Part shown: positions 1-11,290 of the stretch, piece after piece
How positions within the stretch are numbered: position 1 is the stretch's first letter
Layout: each line of letters opens with the position of its first letter
Assembly (NCBI GenBank): GCA_013368445.1
Contig: JAACJO010000003.1
Span: 992,001 to 1,056,000, forward strand
Direction: 5' to 3'
DNA: 64,000 nucleotides
From: Leucocoprinus leucothites
Lineage: Eukaryota > Basidiomycota > Agaricomycetes > Agaricales > Agaricaceae
Made by a program: the position numbers and the translations under genes
Notes under the pieces: generated by a model
What the model saw: only the letters and a program-made list of their open reading frames with translations
Told to the model about the DNA's origin: nothing
Database searches by the model: none

Positions 1-783
1 GTTTCCGCGTCTGATTCCGGTCCTCACTGTGAGTCTGGGATTCGCCAAACCATATTAAGCAAATCTGGATATTTGCAAGTGATACAATTTGTGATGATCA
101 TGTTTGGGGCCTCAGAGCTCCCATCAATGATGGCTCCAACCACCAGTACCTAAAGAGGATACCAAAACGCAGGCTTTCAATTTCGGGCAATTATCTCGAC
201 TCCAAAGGGAAGATCGCGCCGTTCAAAAAATAACATAGACTTTGCTACTCGGCTGTTACAAACCTCCTTAATTCTTTAGTCCGTTCAGAAGGTCTCATCT
301 ATACTCTCCCCACCACCACGTGGAGCTCATACTGCCTCATAGTGTGCTATGTCCATGGATGTCCATCTACATTACAGACACACTACCGGGCTCACTAAAC
401 AAGAACCTTGATGCCGATTCGGATCTGCAGCAATGAGCTTCTCACTGGATGAATGGTCGGTATGATGACCTTTTCTACTTCAGATATTTCCCTAGTGCCA
501 CAGGTCGCGTGAAGGAAAGAGAAAGGGGTATAGGATACTGGTTAAGTCTATCCCTCACATCCGTATCCGGCCGAATCCACTCCCGTGAACCCTTTACTCG
601 TATCTCCTTTCTTCTCGTTTTCCTGGCTTTGGCTTTGGCGTCAAACTTTCGCGCCATTCTTATATCATGCGGACGAAGGAACGAAAATGATTCCTGAAGG
701 CTCTCGCCACATCCGTGTTTTACACCACCCACCACCACCAAACCCAGACTTTCCGTCCATTCTCATCATTTGCTGTGACTACT
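1..783. other. Intergenic stretch, no supported gene
   Basis: Only short overlapping open frames occur here, on both strands, none with a recognisable motif or a convincing exon chain. The last part is the presumed promoter and 5' UTR of the CoA-ligase gene that starts at 784. Confidence 0.5.
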
Positions 784-3641
784 ATGACGGACATCAGAAA
801 TTACGCCAGGCTTCCTCACATACCTGACGACATGACAGTTGCCCAGTTTATGCTCGATTTTGAGCATGAGATTCGACCTTCCTTGGAGGATGACCACCGT
901 TGTTTCATCGATAGCAAAACTGGAAGGGAATTGACTATCTCCCAGGTGCGCTCTGTTAATCGGCTCCCAGTTTCTACTTCGTTGAATATGAATCTAGCTG
1001 CGGCTTCATACAAACGCGTTAGCGAGTGCGCTACATTCTAATTATGGCATCGGTGGGCACCTCCCAGTTACTCGGATAGATACCCAGGAGTAACACTTTT
1101 CTAGGTGATAACGACACAGGTAGATCTACAAGCTCTTTCCTCCCAGAAATTTGGCTCATACAATAAGATAGTTATGCTATTCAGCCCGAATCATATAGGT
1201 GAGCTTGAGCTTAGTACGAACTGCATTATACGGGTATGTTGAGATCATTCTACAGATTATCCATTGACGGCATGGGCCATCCATCGGCTGGGTGGCATTG
1301 TTACGTGCGTTTCTGTAGCCCTTCATGGCAGGATTCACATTGGTGACTTCAGCACGCCTTTATTAGGTGCTCGAACCCGCAGTTTACCGCTGATGAACTG
1401 TGCCATCAACTTCAAGTAGCAAATGTGACCTTCATGATTGTCCACTCCACGGTTCTGAGTGTCTCATTAGAGGCAGCCCAACTATCCGGGCTCCCTGATG
1501 ATCGCATTGTGCTTTTGGACGACTCCGAGTCTATATCCGTCAGCGATAGCACTCATACTGCCTCAGCTTATAAGACTATCCCAGGATTGATTGCTCAAGA
1601 ATTGGATCGGTCTTCCCCCTTTGCAGGACGGACCCTCAAACCTGGTGAAGGCAAAACGAAGGTGGCGTTATTATTCTGGTCCTCAGGAACGACAGGAACA
1701 CCTAAGGTTGGTGTCTAATCAGATTATTGGCTGTACATGTTGCATTGTGAGGCTGAACTGAGCCGCTGAAACAAGGCTGTCGCCATATCACATTATGCGT
1801 TAATTGCAAACGTCATACAAACGGGGCTTCACTGCGGGATAGGAAAGAAGTACAGCTCTTCTGACACTATCTTCCAACCTGGGGACACTGCGCTAGCAGG
1901 TCAGTTCGCTTCTGCTTTATGATCTTTTGATGACCATGACTTACATTGATCTTTAGTACTACCCTTTTATCGTGGGTTTAATCGTTATTTCAAAATGCGT
2001 TAGAGTCAATTAATGTCCCTACTGCAGATGCTGCAGGATTTGTCATTACAGTGCGTCGTTTTCGCGTTAACTATATGTGGGCTATAGGCCGTTTTGATTC
2101 TGATTATTCCTTAGGTCCATGCAATTATATTTTGCTCGGTGAGAATTATCCTTCCTGCATTTGAGTGTTTACACTGAGTCTACTCTCAGATGACCTTGGT
2201 GGTACCACCCAAGTACGAATTCTTTGATATGCTCAAAAACCTTGAGCGACATAGAGTGTCACATCTCCTGTAAGCTTTCTTCAATTAATAAAGCGGAAGC
2301 TTACACTAGGTAGTCTCGTCCCTCCCCAGGCTGCACCCTTATCAACAGCAAGTGTCACTTCTGGTTTCCTTAATTCTGGCAATCTCACAGGAGAAATAGT
2401 ACCCGCGGCTCCATGACTACGACCTAAGTAATCTAAAAAGTCTTCATATGGGTAAGTACTTAGGCGAAGCTCTTTTATCATCTCTCGGGTTGAAAACAGC
2501 GGCACAAGGCGCTGCTCCTGTCTCTCCACAGATGCAAGCAAGACTTTGTGCGCTTCTACCGAAAGTACGCATTGGTCAAATTTACGGTATAACAACTTCT
2601 TGATCACAGATAAACTATTACATTCTAATGCTGAGGCCAGGGATGACTGAGATGACTGCTGTGATAACTATGTTGGCAGCAGAGCAGCAGCACGGCCCCC
2701 TTGGAAGTAAGTTCTTTTTCTGTGTTAGTACAGTGTACATATTGACCACGGGGCAAAGGCAGCGGACGACTGCTCCCGGGTATTGAGGCTCGCATCTTGA
2801 GACCGGACGGAACGCTAGCTGCACCCGGAGAGCCAGGAGAACTCATTGTCAGGGGTCCTGCTACAGCTCTTGGCTATTGGCGCAATAAATCAGCGTGGGC
2901 CTCTGGCAATCTCTTTCACTGCTATCTCACTCATAATGACCGGAAACGATATCCAGTACGAATGAGACTTTCGTCGACGGGTAGGAAAACTTTGAAACTT
3001 CGAGGAAGCTGACTGATCAAGCACATAGGTGGGTACGTACAGGAGACCAGGTTATCCTCACAGCGGACAACGAAGTCCTCGTTCAGGACCGGTTAAAGGT
3101 AAAATCTACTCTAAGCTGACCTCGCTTCCCATGCCGTAAATAATACCGGCTCATAGGAGTTCCTTAAAGTCAAAGGCTTCCAAGTCGCACCAGCGGAACT
3201 AGAGGGTACTCTGCTTGGTCATCCCGACGTTCTCGATTGCTGTGTTGTCGGTATCCAAGATGAACGCCGAGGCGAGGCCCCATTGGCTTATGTGGTCTTA
3301 TCGCCCGAAGCCAGGGACAAAATCCAAAACAACCCACGAGCGTCATTAGAAGCTGAAGAAAGCATCAAAAAGGTAGGTCTAGCTCGTCGTTTTAGGGCCC
3401 TGGTTAATCCAGTCGCTAGTATATCTCTGAGAGGAAGGTCCGCTACAAGCACTTGGTCGGAGGAGTGCGGTTCATTGAAGCTATCCCGGTATGGTTCATT
3501 TAAGCTATTCTTGAAGAGGGGAAATCAATCTAATGGTCGTGGCAGAGAAATGGCAGTGGAAAGATTCTTCGAAGGGTCCTACGACAACAGGCTCGAGAAG
3601 AGGGGACGAAGAGACAACAACCAAGTAGATCAAAGCTTTAA
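784..3641 (+). CDS. 4-coumarate-CoA-ligase-like acyl-CoA synthetase (copy 1), peroxisomal
   Basis: ANL-superfamily enzyme expected to adenylate a carboxylic acid with ATP and transfer it to CoA. I resolve 21 exons: 784-945, 998-1052, 1105-1119, 1172-1198, 1256-1304, 1367-1706, 1776-1899, 1957-1971, 2028-2050, 2115-2138, 2190-2269, 2314-2353, 2400-2451, 2500-2586, 2641-2706, 2759-2894, 2957-2980, 3029-3098, 3157-3372, 3420-3488, 3546-3641. They sum to 1770 bases, a 589-residue protein. Visible motifs are the P-loop-like [14 protein letters not shown], the hinge-side TGD followed by DRLK, and GSGKILRR with the catalytic lysine. The C-terminus is SKL, a type-1 peroxisomal signal. Two exons are only 15 bases long. 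The neighbouring gene at 3990 is a tandem paralogue. The acid used cannot be read from sequence; phenylpropanoid-like or fatty acids are the usual choices in this family. The start codon was chosen because its N-terminus aligns with that of the paralogue. Confidence 0.87.
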
Positions 3642-3989
3642 TTTGGGGTCTTGAAATTGCTAGTGAGCAGCTAGGAGATCCGTGCTTTGTAGCCCTCGTA
3701 TACAGTACCCGAACTTGGAATACATAACGTTGATGTGGCGTTGTTGCCCGAGTGGCGTATGTGTGGAGACAAGATTGATAAACGTGTGAAACTATCTTTA
3801 AAGGGATTATACTACTTCAAATGGTAACTCCTTACATATTAACTTCATCACGCGGAGCAACGTTCTCACCAATTCAGCCATCATGCCGTCCCAGAGCGTT
3901 CACAGGCAACCTGAGATCCTTGGAAAGAGTAAAGTATAAGAAGTTCTGGTTGTTGAATTGCCACCACTACTTGTCCCTGTCCAAATATC
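3642..3989. other. Spacer between the tandem CoA-ligase genes
   Basis: About 350 bases without a supported gene. It should hold the 3' end of copy 1 and the promoter of copy 2. I see no clear TATA box or repeat. Confidence 0.4.
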
Positions 3990-6702
3990 ATGGAAATCCA
4001 CTCACTCAAGCCGATTCTACCCTACATCCCGGACGACCAGACTGTTGGCCAGTTTGTATTCGATGCTGTACACCCCACTCGACCAAACGCAAGGGAAGGA
4101 ACTCCTTGGTTGATAGAGGATGGTACTGGGCGTTTGATAAGTAAACAAGAGGTAAGCCCAATTGTTCTACCTGTTCCGCCTTTGTTCCTCCGAGCTGAGG
4201 AAACGCGCTTGCAAGCTCCGCGAAAGGACTACTGCCCTAGCAAGCGCGCTCCGCTATCGGTTCGGTATTGGGGAAGACGACGTTGGTGAGACAGCAGGTC
4301 TCATGCCCCAGATATGAATCCTAACCAACAGACTAGTCCTTCTCTTCAGTCGCAATCATGTTGGTCAGTCCACGGCTCAGGTCTCAGTTGTTGCTCTCCC
4401 TGACCATCAATATAGATTACCCTGTCGCTATATGGGCAGTCCATCAACTTGGTGGTATAATATCCGGAGCAAATCCCGACTTTTCAACCAGTGAACTACT
4501 CTATCAACTTCAAGCAACCAAAGCTACGGTTCTTATTGCTGGGGTGGACGGTCTCCCAGCCGCCGAGGCCGCTGCAAAGGAACATGGCCTATCTTCTGAC
4601 CGCCTTCTCGTATTCAATGCCGCTGATTCGTCTAAGATCGGGAAAGTGAGTGTCGAGGATATGGTTCAACTTGGTCGCACGCATGCCTCTTCTTTCCAAG
4701 AGAGAAAGCTGAAACCTGGAGAAGGAAAGACTAAACTCGCCTTTCTGAGCTTTTCGTCGGGGACAACCGGTCGACCGAAGGTAAACCATTTCGCTCCCGT
4801 CCATGACTAGTGTTTGACCTGTTCTTCTAGGCTGTTGCAATACCCCATTACGCGCCAATCGCTAATATTGTTCAAATCGCTGTTCACAACCGGGTTCACG
4901 AGAATTACTGTGCATGGGAGGAACGTCGCTATAGACCGGGAGATGTCGCAATTGGAGGTGCGTCCCCTTTTCCATATTTAGTTTCCAGCTTGGTCAACCT
5001 CATGTTTCGCAGTCCTTCCTTTGTATCGTGAGTAATCATCGCGGCTATTTGAGATCAAGTTCTCGTTCTGATTTCATCACCAGATATTTATGGACTGGTT
5101 ATCAATGTGAGTTATTGATTACGACCTCCCGGTGGCTACATAGTGGATGCTGAGTTTGACGGGCTCAGCTACACTATGTCCTGTATTGTGGGGTAGGTTT
5201 TATCTCACTTTTCTTTACAAGAATAGTGATTATCTAATGAGTCGTGAATAGATGTCACTGGTCATTGTTTCGAAGTTCAACTTTGTAGGGATGCTCAAGA
5301 GTATAGTTCGCCATAGAGTCAGCCACCTCTTGTGCGTTATTATCTGACTTATACTCAACCTTCGCTCAAAGCATCTCTTAGCCTTGTTCCACCAATGATC
5401 GTTCTTCTATGCAAGGTTTTTATTCCTATCGACTTACAGGAAACGCAGCTTGACATAGGGGCAATCTAGCATCCAGCCGTCAAGAACCACAGGATCCAAG
5501 ATCATATACGAATGATCATGTGCGGGGCTGCACCTCTGTCTTATGAATTGAACCAGCAATTGTTCGAACTCTTACCAAACGCACACATAGGCCAAGCATA
5601 CGGTCAGTTCTGGTCCTCAATTCGCTTTACATTGTGCTCACACGCCCAATGTAGGAATGACGGAAACCTGTACTGCAACCACGATGTGGCGCATTGAAAG
5701 AAAGCGAGGCATTTCGGGGAGTGAGTTGACTCCTGGGTTGGGGCTCGCGGATATGCGCTGATATTACTTTCAGGTAGTGGGATACTCTTACCTGGAACTA
5801 TTGCTCGAGTGGTCAAGACGGATGGCACGTTGGCAGGTTACGACGAGCCTGGCGAGCTTATAGCTTATAGTCCGTCGAATGCATTGAGTTATTTGAACAA
5901 CGCCGAGGCGTGAGTGAATCTAGGTTCCACGAAAAGCCATCTCTGACCTTGTTCGGGTAGTACGAGAGAAACCTTCATAGACGGGTAAGCACCCCCGTAA
6001 TGCTCACACCTCACAACACTCATTCCCGCCCCTTTCTGGTTTAGATGGGTCCGAACGGGTGATGAAGCCAAAATAGGAAAGGATGGGGAGGTATGGATTC
6101 TCGATCGATTGAAGGTGGAGCCGCTCTGTCCGTCCTTGTTCCGTCGCCTGTGACTGAATCCACTCTCATAGGAAATAATGAAGGTGATGGGCCTGTGATG
6201 TATGGATCAAATCATCGTTAAACAATACTTCCTTAGGTCAAGGGGTTCCAAGTGGCCCCCGCTGAACTCGAAGGTTGTTTACTGGAACACCCGGATGTGA
6301 ACAACACGTGCGTGGTTGGGGTACCGGATGAATACAGTTAGTGGAGCACATATATCATTTCAACACTCTCTTGACATATCATCGACAGGTGGTGAGGTAC
6401 CAATGGCGTTTGTAGTACTGTCGCCTGGTGCTGCGAAGCGTGTCGCTCAAGATCCTGCACAAGCCACGGAAATTAAGAAATTGATTATGAAGGTAATACA
6501 GCCCACTCCCTTCTTGATAAAATATATACTGATTTTTGTTTAGCATGTTGCTGACAATAAAGTCGCTTACAAGCATCTTGCAGGTGGGGTTGAATTTGTG
6601 GACGTAATTCCCGTTTCTCCCAGTGGAAAGTTGTTACGGAGAGTATTGCGTGAGCGTGCAAAAGAGTTGAAGAGAGAGCAGCAGGTCAAGTCGAAACTAT
6701 GA
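3990..6702 (+). CDS. 4-coumarate-CoA-ligase-like acyl-CoA synthetase (copy 2), peroxisomal
   Basis: Tandem paralogue of the gene at 784, with the same chopped exon layout. The first exon starts at ATG 3990 and reads through the PDDQTVGQFVFD segment, then LRERTTALASALRYRFGIG after an intron. Key motifs: FSSGTTGRPK before an intron near 4780; LPLYHIYGLV split over three exons; LVPPMIVLLCK; YGMTE across the intron at about 5606-5653; VRTGDE and [17 protein letters not shown]; and SPSGKLLRR carrying the catalytic lysine. The C-terminus again is SKL, so import into peroxisomes is expected. Around 4370-4425 the reading frame is open but the usual short PNH-type segment is replaced by unrelated residues, so an unrecognised intron may lie there. 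Substrate unknown. Relative to copy 1, the region before the adenosine site differs (PSNALSYLNN against [10 protein letters not shown]), so different substrates are possible. Confidence 0.86.
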
Positions 6703-7065
6703 CCCAAGATCTGTGCGATGTACAATCGTGCCCGATATCTATTGTCTTTATATACTCAAACAAAGCTCACCGTTCAGTTTCGTGCTCAAATCGTAGTTCA
6801 ACTGGAGGACGGTGAAACACAGTGGCTCAGCGTGATCCCTTATGTGTGATATACATAAGGACAAGGTCCCGCAGTGCCCTGGAATAAAGCATGGATTTGT
6901 TCAATGGCGCCGCCGGATGTTATCTGATTAAATTGATAATTATCAAGGATTTTATTTATGGTAACCTAGCAGTCACGTGAAAATCGCGCTGGTGCCTGCC
7001 CTAAACTTGGTTGATTATTGGCGCTAGTAACGCGTAGAGCTCTTGAAAGTGGAAGCCTCATTGAC
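6703..7065. other. Intergenic stretch
   Basis: About 360 bases with no gene. A short inverted repeat (CTTATGT..ACATAAG) lies at about 6838-6858, 136 bases after the CoA-ligase stop codon. It could form a small hairpin in the 3' UTR. Confidence 0.35.
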
Positions 7066-8219
7066 ATGGCTCACGCGTCGCTGAAGCGGTCATTCAGCAC
7101 ACATTCCAGCGATACAGAAGAATATGTTACCCCCAGAAAACGCTCCCGGAAAGACATCGGCTCTCCCTGTCCCAGCGACACCACGCCAAGTTCTTGCAGA
7201 GGTAATATATATCAACCTTAGTGCATACTTGTCGCTCATTGACTCCAAAGTTTTCAAAGTAGCAGCTCGCAAGTTATCTGGCACGAATGATGTGGTTGAC
7301 CTTTGTGCTGTATTAAGACAGTGTCGGTCTCAGGTTGAAACCTCTGTCGTTGAGGAGCTTAGGGCTCTCCCACAGGGTATACTACTCGTTCACTTCCCTC
7401 TGGCTGTCCACTAAACCCCAATCTCAGGAAAGGGCTTAGTGCCATGTGTCCAGCGTCTGCTTCACAATGCCAAACTCAATGTTAAGAAGCGCTTTGCAGC
7501 AAAGGATCGGATCATCGAAACTGAGCTATATTTAAGTTGGTTGGAGGAATTGGATTTCGCCGTGACAGGCATCGAGGTTCGTCTACACTCCCTCTCTTCA
7601 TCCCTGTTACAACTGATAGATTAAAATTCCATATTATCTAGAACCTGTTAAACGCCAAAATACCCGGCACGCGTCAACGTCTGAAAGGCCTGGGCTATGT
7701 CACCTTCGGCATTTTATATCATATAATCGACGGATTCATTTCAGACGTTGATCATCACCACGATGGCTGGTCCTCACGAGGCGCCGAAGAACACCCCATA
7801 TACCCAGTCACAATGACCCTCGTGGAGGAAGCCAAAGATCCCTCGACCGACTCGCGTGCCGAAAAGGCCGTTCGTCTTGCAGAACAGGCGCTGCAAAGAT
7901 ATGATCAGGTGATGGAAGTTGCCCTTCGGAGGCTGAAAGCGGAGAGCCGGAGGACGCTCAAGTCGGCGCGTATGATTGCCTATAAGGAACGAGCGCTGGC
8001 TCGTGCTTGTTGTCTTCTTTGTGAGCAGACTGGGTTCTGTGAGGATAAGGGTGGGACAGGGTATTCCATACTACAGTCGACTCGGAGGTTGATGAGACAG
8101 TGGAAGGCCGAGGTATTTCTTCTGCTGTTAGCTGCATTGAATCTTGAACTGACGGAACGTTCCTTTTGCAGCATGGGATTACGGACAACGATGATTACGA
8201 TACTCAAGACGACTGCTGA
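7066..8219 (+). CDS. Uncharacterised five-exon protein, 306 residues
   Basis: I do not recognise this gene. Exons 7066-7201, 7260-7376, 7428-7576, 7642-8112 and 8172-8219 join in frame (921 bases). The N-terminus is polar with a basic cluster PRKRSRK at about residues 25-31 that could be a nuclear localisation signal. The middle contains an acidic/histidine stretch (DVDHHHDGWSSRGAEE), followed by a long helical, charged segment rich in Ala, Arg, Glu and Leu (about residues 170-285). The C-terminus is acidic (DNDDYDTQDDC). There is no signal peptide and no membrane segment. A second start at 7124 in another frame also gives an open frame, but the 58-base intron 7202-7259 joins the 7066 start to the downstream frame cleanly. 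Function unknown. Confidence 0.65.
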
Positions 8220-9732
8220 CATTTCAACCCAACTCATACCCCTCTATTATTCCTATCTAATTAATCTCCCGCGTTCCCATTTTCTCAATCAAGGGTAGTC
8301 TGATTAGCATTGTTCAATTGTATTATAGAGCAACATTCACTCAGTACTTCTGAGTAGTATACAAAGACTTGAAATTTCTTGAAAATTTTCCAATGTTTGG
8401 CTGCAGCGTGAAGAACGCAAAACACTTAGGTATTGTAAATTTCGTGGTGGATCCTTGGTGCCAGTTAAGATTTAGTCAAAATTTGGTCCCTTCCCGTTCC
8501 CTGTAAGAGGACTACTGATTTTTATGGTCTCCGAGTTAGCACGAACTATTGGTATGAAGGGCTGCACTGCGGCCCTGCTGAGCCTGCGCCGGCTTTGGTT
8601 AGGAGATGCGGAGCGGCTGTGCTGTAATTTGTGTGGGAATATTGTTGACCACGTGGATCGTTCGGTGGAAGCGCTCAAGTCAGTTCCGCAGATCCAACCA
8701 GCACTCTAATCGCGTATCTGCGTTTTTGTCTGATTTCTTCTGCTATCTCTTCGACTGTAGCTTCAAAACCCGGAATCGCTTTTGTTACTGTATACGCTAG
8801 AAAAAGAAAAGAATTTCACCGAAGTTGAATAACCGCAAGCAAATTATTAGCGGGGCTACAAAGGTTGTTATGTAATAGACCTCGGTTTTCGACGTGGTAC
8901 TGTAGGAGGCGCGCTCTTCCAAGGCAATGCTAGGCAGCATCTTTGCCTCATCCATTCCCTCTACTAGAAATAATACCAGGAAATCTTCTCCCTAAACATA
9001 TCAGTTTCTGCCGCTCTCGCTCTCGTTTCCTTGGATAGTTGGCTAAAACGTCTCGCAACAGGTCTGGTGCGCGAAACTGCGCTCATCGGTGTCCTTTCTT
9101 TCTGTCGCTCTACCATAAGGCATTTCCCTCTACATATGGCTAGTTATCATGTAAACTCTCAGAACGGTACGGTAATGGATCAAACTGCATAGGGTATGCC
9201 TCGAAGCCTTGTCCATTGTGATGCGTAAAGTATGCTACACTAGAGCTCCCACCTTTCTTCGCCATATTCATGGGATGGGGAGGCCTCCGTTTCGTCCGCT
9301 TCCCGAAGCATGCAGTTCCAAAATGCAAGAGTTACTGTAAGTCAACCTCCTCTGCTCCTGAAGAGGTTGCGCCGGCCATCGGTTGGAGGCTGCCACTCGC
9401 CGGAAACTCTGTCGAGATTAATTGAACTACAATGCTCGGGCAGAGGCTAGGCCACGGGTTCAAGTATCCAAATGCCTGGGCGGCTGAAGAGAACCGAGGA
9501 AAGATGACAAGTGCTACGGGTTCAAGTGTCGGGATCCAGGCTCGAGCTGATGTGATTCTCTCACTTGCTTCCCTTCCAATGCCCTATTTCTCTACGCACC
9601 ACAGACAAATATCCTTTCACCAGGATTAGCCGAGCTTCGTTCGAGTCTAGACATCTGTGGTAGCGCTCTAGAGTGGATATTTGGAACGTGGCTGATCTTC
9701 CTCGGTTAGTCCCCTCAGGGTCGCAAGGACGC
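8220..9732. other. Intergenic stretch, partly duplicated upstream of FbA2
   Basis: No supported gene. From about 9136 onward the DNA is recognisably related to 20981-21663, the region upstream of the second FbA gene. Shared landmarks are a TATGGCTAGTTATCATGTA-like start and the phrase GGTTCAAGNATCCAAATGCC. The duplication unit therefore extends several hundred bases upstream of the FbA coding region. The rest (8220-9135) holds only small unrelated frames. Confidence 0.5.
9136..9732 (+). repeat. Duplicated FbA upstream region, copy 1
   Basis: Homologous to 20981-21708 by eye, with indels. Shared blocks include the CAAATGCCTGGGCG segment and the stretch after it (TGCTACGGGTTCAAGTGTC against TGCTACGGGTATAAGTGTC). 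Copy 2 has a longer open frame over this region and copy 1 does not, so I treat it as non-coding flank. Confidence 0.55.
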
Positions 9733-9767
9733 GACGTGAGAATATATATTGTGGTGGTTCGGTTCAG
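9733..9767 (+). promoter_or_regulatory. Conserved core promoter element of FbA1
   Basis: A 35-base block containing AATATATATT flanked by GACGTGAG and GTGGTGGTTCGGTTCAG. It is identical at 21709-21743 and, on the minus strand, at 52932-52966. Each time it lies about 75-80 bases before the FbA start codon. The AT core is a TATA-box candidate; perfect conservation in three copies suggests a working promoter or shared recent origin. Confidence 0.6.
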
Positions 9768-9843
9768 TGAGGGTTCAGGCCCCCTTCTTTCCTCCCAATC
9801 GCCTGGTAAGAGAAAGCATCCGCTCACCAGAACGTTCCCACAC

Positions 9844-11255
9844 ATGCCTACATCGATACAAGACCTGCCGGACGAACTCCTTGTAGAGATTGCTTCCCAC
9901 GTCCCGGACAAGCGCGACCTTTCCAATGCTTCGAAAGCTGGCAGTTACCCGCTGAAGCTCGCTTTCCAGGAACAGCTCTTCTCGAGTATCTCTTTCGACT
10001 GTCCTGAACGCTCGTTCTGCAAACTTTTCTCCCTGGTCCACTCACCGGATCCCGCAACTCGAGAACGCCTCACCGGCCACATAAAGACGGTCAACATTCG
10101 AAACAGCCACAATGAGTCTCTAATATACTGGAACGACAGTAGCCCGGCCCAAGTGATTCCTCGAGAAGTGGCTCACACCCTTTTTCTTCTTCCGGGGTTA
10201 AAGACTCTCCAATTCACTTACACCACATTCGACTGGGACGGGCTCAAACCACGTCAGATACGCAAGATTCTTGTACTTTTTAGCCTCAAGACACTGAGGA
10301 ATCTGACGGACCTCTCCTTGCCAAACAAGCGCTTCCCGCTCTGCATTCTCCCTTTCTGCTCCAACATAAAGTTCCTCGACATGCGTGACTACCTGGCCGA
10401 TACGACCGTGCTACCCAACGAGGAGAACCACCCGCATTTACCAGGACGGCTCAATACACTACCCCTCTCGTCAACATGCATTTCCCTCAAGTCCCTGCAT
10501 CTTGCTGGCCTGGCTCTTATCTCGTATTTCACGACATTCGCGAGCGAAAACCGCAACATTTGTTGCCGTGCAGTGGACTTGCACTACCTTGATGGTCTGG
10601 CCAATGGCACTCCCCAGGGACGGGCGCCGTCCACTATTGTGGGACGGTTCTTTCAAAATGTTGGTGGTTCGATCAAGGAATTGCGGCTTCACATTACACG
10701 CTTTCGTGAGTGACTGGCACTTGGCGCTGCTGTAGTGTTGAGCTGAAGCATGTTCTAGAATGTGACAATGGAACACGGATTTCAAGCGAAGATCTCTTGT
10801 CCCTTGTCCGGCTTAAGAGTCTGGAGCTGACTCTCACCGTTGACATGGTGACTTCACAGTCAAATATCGTGGCGTGCTTGAGGGATTGGCTGTTACCCTT
10901 CTTGAAAACACTCATTCGGCTACAAAAAATCAAGCGACTTACAATTACATATGAAATTCACGTTATGCGATATGTGACCTCTCCCGATTTGGGTCTCCTG
11001 TCAGGAGTCCTGGTTACACTTGACAAGGTGATTGCCAACCGCTCCTTGAAAGAATTCAACTGCTATGTTGTTGTAACCCGGGCTGACAGGGTTCGTGAAC
11101 ATGGGACGGGATGTTGGAAAGGCGGAACACTTCGCGATGGGAATCCCACAGAGCCCTTATCGAAATATTTTTATAAATCCACTCAGGCTGGGGTCAAAGT
11201 TAACGTGGCGATCTTTAATTTCACTTCCACAAAAGGTAGTTCTACAGTTGAGTAG
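9844..11255 (+). CDS. F-box protein with leucine-rich tail, family FbA copy 1
   Basis: Exons 9844-10705 and 10759-11255 are joined over a 53-base intron, giving 452 residues. The N-terminal F-box reads IQDLPDELLVEIASHVPDKR followed by a D-L core. F-box proteins normally bind SKP1 and recruit substrates to SCF ubiquitin ligases in nucleus or cytosol. The remainder is leucine-rich with repeated L..L.L spacing (for example LKTLRNLTDLSLPN, LKSLHLAGLALISY), suggesting an irregular LRR-type substrate surface. The open frame continues upstream to 9673, but the ATG at 9844 starts directly at the F-box and is conserved in all copies. It converges on FbB1, with 35 bases between the two stop codons. Paralogues are at 21820, 51454 and (decayed) at the right window edge. 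Substrate unknown. Confidence 0.85.
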
Positions 11256-11290
11256 ATATTAACATCAAGACCTACACCTCGCTCTTTTCC

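Noticed and set aside
784..3641. Idea that CoA-ligase copy 1 is a pseudogene because no long open frame exists
   Set aside because: A 21-exon chain with proper splice ends restores every family motif and sums to a multiple of three.
10706..10758. FbA as two separate overlapping genes
   Set aside because: A 53-base intron (GTGAGT to AG) with the same length in all FbA copies joins both frames in phase.
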